From Trametopsis cervina (taxonomy: Eukaryota > Basidiomycota > Agaricomycetes > Polyporales > Irpicaceae), in assembly GCA_022385755.1 (NCBI GenBank), contig MU278349.1, positions 1,116,001-1,180,000 on the forward strand: a stretch of 64,000 nucleotides of DNA. Direction: 5' to 3'. The notes under the pieces were generated by a model. That model did not search any database. It saw only the letters and a list, made by a program, of their open reading frames with translations, and was not told the DNA's origin. Positions 58,453-64,000 of the stretch are shown in pieces. Both the position numbers and the translations under genes were made by a program. The stretch's first letter is position 1, and each line of letters begins with the position of its first letter.

Positions 58453-60081
58453 TAGTTCTCATCGACTTTGACGTCAGGACCGGAGATGACGACTTTGATA
58501 ACAGCCTTGCCGTCCGGGCTCTTACCGAGCCTGTTGGTCTGGAACGCCTCCTTGGCCTCCTCGAAGGTGTATCGGTGGGTGACCAGGGGCTTGAGGTCAA
58601 TCTTTCCTTGCGCGGCCAAGGCAATGGCGAGCTGGTAGTCTCCAGGCTGGCAAATTTATATGATCAGCAGCGATTGCTGACTGGCAGGAGAAACACTCAC
58701 GCCGTAACGGAAAGAACCCTTGAAGTTGAGCTCCTTGACGAGCAAGGTGGTGATCGGGATTGTGATCTCCGGGGCACCCATACCAACCTAGAGTTTAATT
58801 AAGCTAAGATCAAGGCATATACTCTTGACGACGATTACGGACCTGGACGAAGGTACCACCGTGTCTCGCGACAAGGATACCAGTCTGGATGGATACTTCG
58901 GCACCGCTAGCATCGATGACAAGGTCGATCGCCTTCAGGCCTCGGTCCTCGATATCGAGCTGCTCCATCATGGTCTTCGCGTTTCTGGCCGAGTACTGGA
59001 GCTTGGTCTCGCCCTCAAGAGGCTTGGGCGGGAGGTAAGTGTCCGACGCAGCATATTGCTTCGCGAACTCGAGACGGCTGGGGAGGATGTCAACCGCGAC
59101 GACACGGGAAGCACCGAGGGCCTTTGCGACGGCCATGCAGAGCAGGCCGACGGGACCAGCGCCAAAAACGACGACTTGTTGGTTTGCACGCAGACCACCG
59201 AGATTGGCGACGGAGTGAATTCCGACGGAGAGGGGCTCCATCTGGGGTAAAGCGTGAGAATGAAATTTCCCCAACGAAAACACGGTTGACGTACCATGGC
59301 ACCGTCTTCGAGAGAAAGACCCTCGGGGAGCTTGTATGTCAGGTCGCCGGGGAGGCGGTAGTATCTGGCGAGGGTACCATCGTAGGGAGGAGTGGCGGCA
59401 AAGACAATGTCAGGGCAAAGCTATGGGTCGAAGAGCATGTGAGTGACAGAATTCAAGATACAGAGCCGTTGCATACCTCATAACGACCCCTCTTGCAGTC
59501 GTCACAGACGCGGCATGTAGCTCCGGGCTCTATCGCGACACGATCTCCGACCTTCACGTGCTTGACTCGCTTTCCGACTATAAATCATGATATCAATACT
59601 TTCCCCCTCGACGATCTAGAGGAGCTGAACGTACCCTTCGAGACGATACCTGCGGATTCGTGACCAAGGACCTGAAGGGCGCTTTGAGTGAGTTGATCAT
59701 CGGGGCGTTGATAGCCGACATACCATGGGAGAGTTGACGACGAAGTCGCCGATGCGTCCATGGAGGAGGTAGTGCACCTGAGAAAGCACAAAATCAATCA
59801 ATACACGCAGTCAAGACAGCTTTCGGCGCTGCATGCAGACGTACATCGGAACCGCAGATACCTGGGAATCGTTGAACACATGGCGCACACGGATGTCACA
59901 AAGCACAACTCACCGGTCTTTTTCACTGCGACCAGGACCTCATTATCGAAGACTGCACATATCAGATTAGGTTCGTTGCACTTCAGGTGTACCGCTGATG
60001 GTACGCACTCTCCGGGATCGGCCTCTCCTCGAAGACAACGTCCTCGATGCCACGGAGTACGAACGAAGGGTTGTTGGACAT
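58453..60081 (-). CDS. Zinc-dependent polyol (xylitol/sorbitol) dehydrogenase
   Basis: Medium-chain dehydrogenase oxidising a polyol to a keto-sugar with NAD+, as in the fungal pentose pathway (xylitol to xylulose) or sorbitol use. From ATG 60081: [20 protein letters not shown], then [20 protein letters not shown] with the catalytic-zinc Cys, and GHESAGIVS with the His-Glu pair. [13 protein letters not shown] plus LCPD gives the four structural-zinc cysteines. [20 protein letters not shown] is the nucleotide fold, and the Asp in [10 protein letters not shown] favours NAD over [18 protein letters not shown] and [18 protein letters not shown] close it, with TAA at 58453-58455. At least eight short introns, two of which cut within a few codons of the catalytic Cys. 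Xylitol, sorbitol and L-arabinitol dehydrogenases cannot be separated by eye. Confidence 0.9.
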
Positions 60082-61510
60082 GGTAAGTGTGTAGAGTGAA
60101 AGTAGGGACGATCGAGAGAGGATGCAAAGGGGCGTATATAAAGGTGGGGTTCGGAGGCGGTATGAGCCGGTCCGGATGTTTATGTTCTGCAGGCCCAGGG
60201 CGGCCCCCCGGATGAAAAGTGACGGACGGGTTTGACGATCGTCGGGGCACGGTTGGAACTTGGTTATCGATAGGAGCACTGGTCTCGACTGCAGCGAGCT
60301 CCTTGTTCCGCCGCTATCCTGTCTAGTTCCCTCATTGGCATTAGTATGCTTGCCTTATATGGGTCATCGGCTACTCAATAAGGCAAGACAACGCTGCTGA
60401 CCCCCGTCGTATAGAGGCAAGCCCAGCAACGTGCGTTACTGGAACGCTCAGGCTGGGTCACCACATATGTCGAGGGAGAGTTGATGTCAGTGTGTCATTG
60501 CCATCCGACCATGTGCAACGCCTGCATTATGAAAACTTCCAGGTACTAACTCCTAGATCGAATAAGAAAGTCCCGGTCGAAAACAAGGTCTATGATTGCC
60601 CCAGACAAGTGCGTTTAGATGAGGGGATCCGGAATATGTGTTTGCCCCGCAATTTCTCCGGTACACCTGGGTAATCGTTTCGCTTTTCTCAGCCATGTTC
60701 GCGGTCACGAGCATACTGACTCCCTTCATGTTTGTTGTGGGATCTTTACGGTACTACAAACTTTGGCCGGTAACATCAAGGGATCTGCCAGTTGTGTCAT
60801 TTCACCCCCGCACATTGCATCCGGATCCAGCGGCCGTAAGGTGGGGGTGGTAGAGGTGATTGAGCTCTTCTCTTCGCGCTGCACTCGGCCATGTCGAACC
60901 GGGAAGGCTCGTACAGAGCTTGTATATCGATCTCCTCACTGAACATGGGCCACAGATGATATACAGTTGACGGGATCAGTATGTAATAGTGCCCTAGTGC
61001 AGAGGCGTGTCATGTCAGATTATCGCACTTCGTGATAGGAATGCCATGTTTTTGCTACGTGTATCAGCAGCATGCCCCGGCAATGTGTAGAAAGACGCAT
61101 GAGAGTGTGCTTGGGTCGACCCTGGGGATATTCACAGGCGAGTCTGTTAACATGCCCGTTCTAGGGGTGGCACTTCACAGAAGCAAGCAATTGTTGTCTG
61201 CTGGGTGAATTACGCTATGTGAGCATCACCAGTACGTTGGTACACGGCGACACGACCCTCCAATGCAGCTTCTTAGCCTGCTCCGAAAAAGCATGTTGTT
61301 GCCCCAGCGCACTAGAAGAACGGAAACGCCTGGATTGAAGTCGGGACGCAAAAGCACGCAAGAGCCGCGCTTTACTTATCGATTGCAAAACACCGGCGTC
61401 TAGCACACGTGTATCTAAAAATCTGGTATATTAGTTCGGTCGTACCAGTTTCACGGCTTCCCATCCCCTCTCTTCTTCCTTTCATCATCTCTTTCTTCAG
61501 ACAGTTCAGA
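60082..61510. other. Divergent intergenic region, polyol dehydrogenase / MET6
   Basis: About 1.4 kb with both promoters. It has one CACGTG near MET6 (listed separately). A hydrophobic open frame at 60638-60853 has no supporting signals. No RNA gene was seen. Confidence 0.55.
61406..61411. promoter_or_regulatory. CACGTG E-box upstream of MET6
   Basis: Perfect CACGTG, 105 bp before the MET6 ATG. In yeast, Cbf1 binds this hexamer at MET genes and recruits Met4. The match and place are suggestive, but a hexamer can occur by chance. Confidence 0.4.
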
Positions 61511-64000
61511 ATGGTTGCTTCCAGTGTTCTCGGTTTCCCTCGCATTGGTACGTCTCTCGCTTGAGACTTGCATATATCCACGCGATGTCAGTTTTCTGAC
61601 TCTGCCAATCGTTTTGTAGGTGCGAACCGTGAGATCAAAAAGGCCGTAGAGGCTTACTGGGCGGGCAAGCTGTCTGCTGATGAATTGACCAAGGTTGCTG
61701 CTGAGGTCAGGAAGACCAGCTGGACTGACTTGAAGGAGCGCGGCGTCGACCTGATCCCCAGGTATGTAAGCTTCCCCGCCTGAAACTTGCATTATCTAAA
61801 CTGGCGCTTGCAGTGGTGACTTCTCTCTTTACGATCACGTTCTCGACCACTCGGCTGCTTTCAACGTGATCCCCAAGCGTTACCTCGGCCACAACCTTTC
61901 CCCCCTCGATGTTTACTTCGCTATGGGTCGTGGCCGTCAGGCCGATGGTGTCGACGTTCCCGCCAGTGAGATGAAGAAGTGGTATGTATAGATCAACATG
62001 CTGCTGTTATCAAGGCGCTAACTGAATTGTCATGTAGGTTCGACTCGAACTACCACTTCGTCGTCCCCGAGTTCTCCGAGGAGACTGAGTTCAAGCTACT
62101 TTTCAACAAGGCAGTTGAGGAGTTCAAGGAGGCCAAGGCTGCTGGTATCACCACGCGCCCGGTTGTCCTCGGTCCCGTCTCTTTCCTCGTTCTCGGCAAG
62201 GCTGCCAAGGAGGCGAGCTCTGGCTTCCAGCCCATCTCTCTCCTCTCCAAGCTGCTCCCTCTCTACAAGCAGCTCCTCGGTGACCTGAAGGCTGCTGGCG
62301 CTGAATGGGTCCAGGTTGATGAGCCCATCCTCGTTCTCGATGCCGGCAGCAAGTACGAGAAGGACTTCGCTACTGCTTACGCAGAGCTTGCGCCCGTTGC
62401 CCCCAAGATCCTCCTTACCACCTACTACGGACGTCTCGACTCTAACATCACCTTCACCGCCAAGCTCCCCGTTGGTGGTCTTCACATCGACCTTGACCGT
62501 GCCCCCGGTCAGCTCGATGAGGTTCTCGCTGCTATTAAGCCCACTCAGCTCATCCTGTCGCTCGGTCTCGTTTCCGGACGTAACATCTGGAAGACCGACA
62601 TCGCTGCCTCGGTGAAGCTCGGCCAAAAGGCCATCGACGTTCTCGGCGCTGACCGTGTCATCGTCGCCACCTCTTCTTCTCTCTTGCACACTCCCGTCAC
62701 GCTCGCAGCCGAGAACAAGCTCACCGCTGAACAGAAGGACTGGTTTGCCTTCGCTCTTGAGAAGGCTGAGGAGGTCTCCGTCATCGCGGCCGTTCTCTCC
62801 GGTTCTCAGGATGCTAAGGTTGCCTCCGCCTACGAGGCCAACAAGACCTCCATCGCTAAGCGTCGCGAGTTCGAGCGCACTTCCGACGATGCCGTCAGGA
62901 AGCGTGTTGCTGCTATCACCCCTGACATGCTGACCCGCAAGAACCCCTTCGCTGTTCGCAAGGAGGTCCAGAAGCAGAAGCTCAACCTGCCCAAGTTCCC
63001 CACCACCACCATTGGCTCCTTCCCTGTAAGTACCTATCGTTCAATAGGCAGAAGTTGGCAATCCTAACGCACCGTGCCCTTCTAGCAAACCAAGGAGATC
63101 CGTCAAGCCCGTGCTAAGCTCGGCAAGAAGGAGATCACCGAGGAGCAGTACAACGACTTCATCAAGAAGGAGATCCAGAGCGTTGTTGACTTCCAGGAGC
63201 GCATTGGCCTCGATGTCTTCGTGCACGGCGAGCCCGAGCGTAACGACATGGTGCAATACTTCGGTGAGCGCCTCAACGGCTTCGTCTTCACCCAGAACGG
63301 TTGGGTACAGAGCTACGGCTCCCGCTACGTCCGCCCTCCCATCATCGTCTCCGACGTCAGCCGCCCGGGACCCATCACCGTCGAATGGTCCAAGTACGCC
63401 CAGAGCATCACCACCAAGCCCATGAAAGGCATGCTCACTGGCCCCGTCACCATCCTCAACTGGTCTTTCCCCCGTGCCGATGTGTCCCGTGAGGTTCAGA
63501 GCAACCAGCTCGCCCTTGCTCTCCGTGACGAGGTCATCGATCTCGAGAACGCTGGCATCAGTGCCGTCCAGGTCGACGAGCCCGCTCTGCGTGAGGGTCT
63601 GCCCCTCCGCAAGGCTGACTGGGCTGAGTACCTCTCGTGGTCTACTAGCTCGTTCAAGCTCGCCACCGCTGGTGTCACCGATGCTCTCCAGACCCACTCC
63701 CACTTCTGCTACTCCGACTTCGACGACATCTTCACCTCCATCCAGGACTTGGACGCCGATGTTATCTCCATCGAGGCCTCGAAGAGTGACATGAAGCTCC
63801 TCAACACCTTCCGCCACTACGGTTACTCCAACCAGATCGGGCCTGGTGTCTACGACATCCACTCTCCCCGAATTCCCAGCGAGGAGGAGATCAAGGACCG
63901 TATCGCGTCCATGCTTGCCATCCTCCCGGCCGACGGGCTCGTCATCAACCCTGACTGCGGTCTCAAGACCCGTGGCTGGAAGGAGACTGAGGGTAAATGA
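61511..64000 (+). CDS. MET6: Cobalamin-independent methionine synthase, 3' end beyond the window
   Basis: This enzyme transfers a methyl group from methyl-tetrahydrofolate (polyglutamate) to homocysteine to make methionine in the cytosol. Start at 61511: [20 protein letters not shown], split by an intron. [20 protein letters not shown] and [20 protein letters not shown] follow, then the large exon from about 62039. The catalytic half has [55 protein letters not shown] and [23 protein letters not shown] and NPDCGLKTR supply His/Cys zinc ligands. The frame appears to stop at the last three bases, but this TGA lies in a GTAAATGA intron donor (exon end 63992), so the true end is outside. Four introns are seen inside the window. 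Confidence 0.96.

Noticed and set aside
60638..60853. Short frame with a hydrophobic stretch upstream of MET6
   Set aside because: It overlaps another open frame, shows no family resemblance, and the hydrophobicity alone is weak evidence.

Overview
The window looks like nuclear DNA of a filamentous basidiomycete, probably an Agaricomycete. The genes are cut by many short GT-AG introns (roughly 45-90 nt), are packed on both strands without operons, and encode eukaryotic and fungal families: gamma-tubulin complex protein, IQGAP, Vip1, Pcf11, Swt1 and the Fet3/Ftr1 pair. No rRNA, tRNA, CRISPR array or intact transposon was found. About 20 protein genes can be supported. All spans run from start to stop and include introns, and products were read by splicing by eye.

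Left part (1-22.5 kb): the 3' end of one MFS permease and a complete tandem copy of it (both +); an IQGAP/Rng2-type cytokinesis scaffold and an AMP-forming acyl-CoA ligase (both -); gamma-tubulin complex component 3 (+); and a Ccc2-type copper ATPase with four metal-binding domains (-).

Middle part (22.5-46 kb): the inositol pyrophosphate kinase Vip1/Asp1 (+); an FTS/AKTIP-like E2 variant (-); a five-exon gene of unknown family (-); the respiratory supercomplex factor Rcf2 (+); a 2.7 kb gene-poor stretch; the divergent iron permease FTR1 (-) and ferroxidase FET3 (+); an MFSD10-like MFS transporter (+); a second gene-poor stretch; and a GT32 mannosyltransferase of the Sur1/Csh1 type (-).

Right part (46-64 kb): the nuclear RNA genes SWT1 and PCF11 (both -), ribosomal protein L9 (+), the CaaX methyltransferase STE14 (-), mitochondrial EF-G2 (+), an unrecognised highly charged protein (-), a zinc polyol dehydrogenase (-), and cobalamin-independent methionine synthase MET6 (+), which runs off the right edge inside an intron.

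The clearest shared system is reductive iron uptake. Fet3 needs copper loaded in the Golgi by a Ccc2 ATPase and works as a complex with Ftr1, and all three genes lie within about 20 kb. The FTR1-FET3 divergent promoter holds four exact ATCWGATAA motifs, the known target of iron-responsive GATA repressors of the Urbs1/SreA/Fep1 type. I saw only two other exact copies in the 64 kb. I did not find an undescribed multi-gene system. The best candidates for novelty are the two unrecognised genes (28.4-30.0 kb and 56.5-57.9 kb), an isolated palindromic GATA site in the gene-poor stretch at 32.5 kb, and the splitting of two CxxC metal sites by introns in the copper ATPase.
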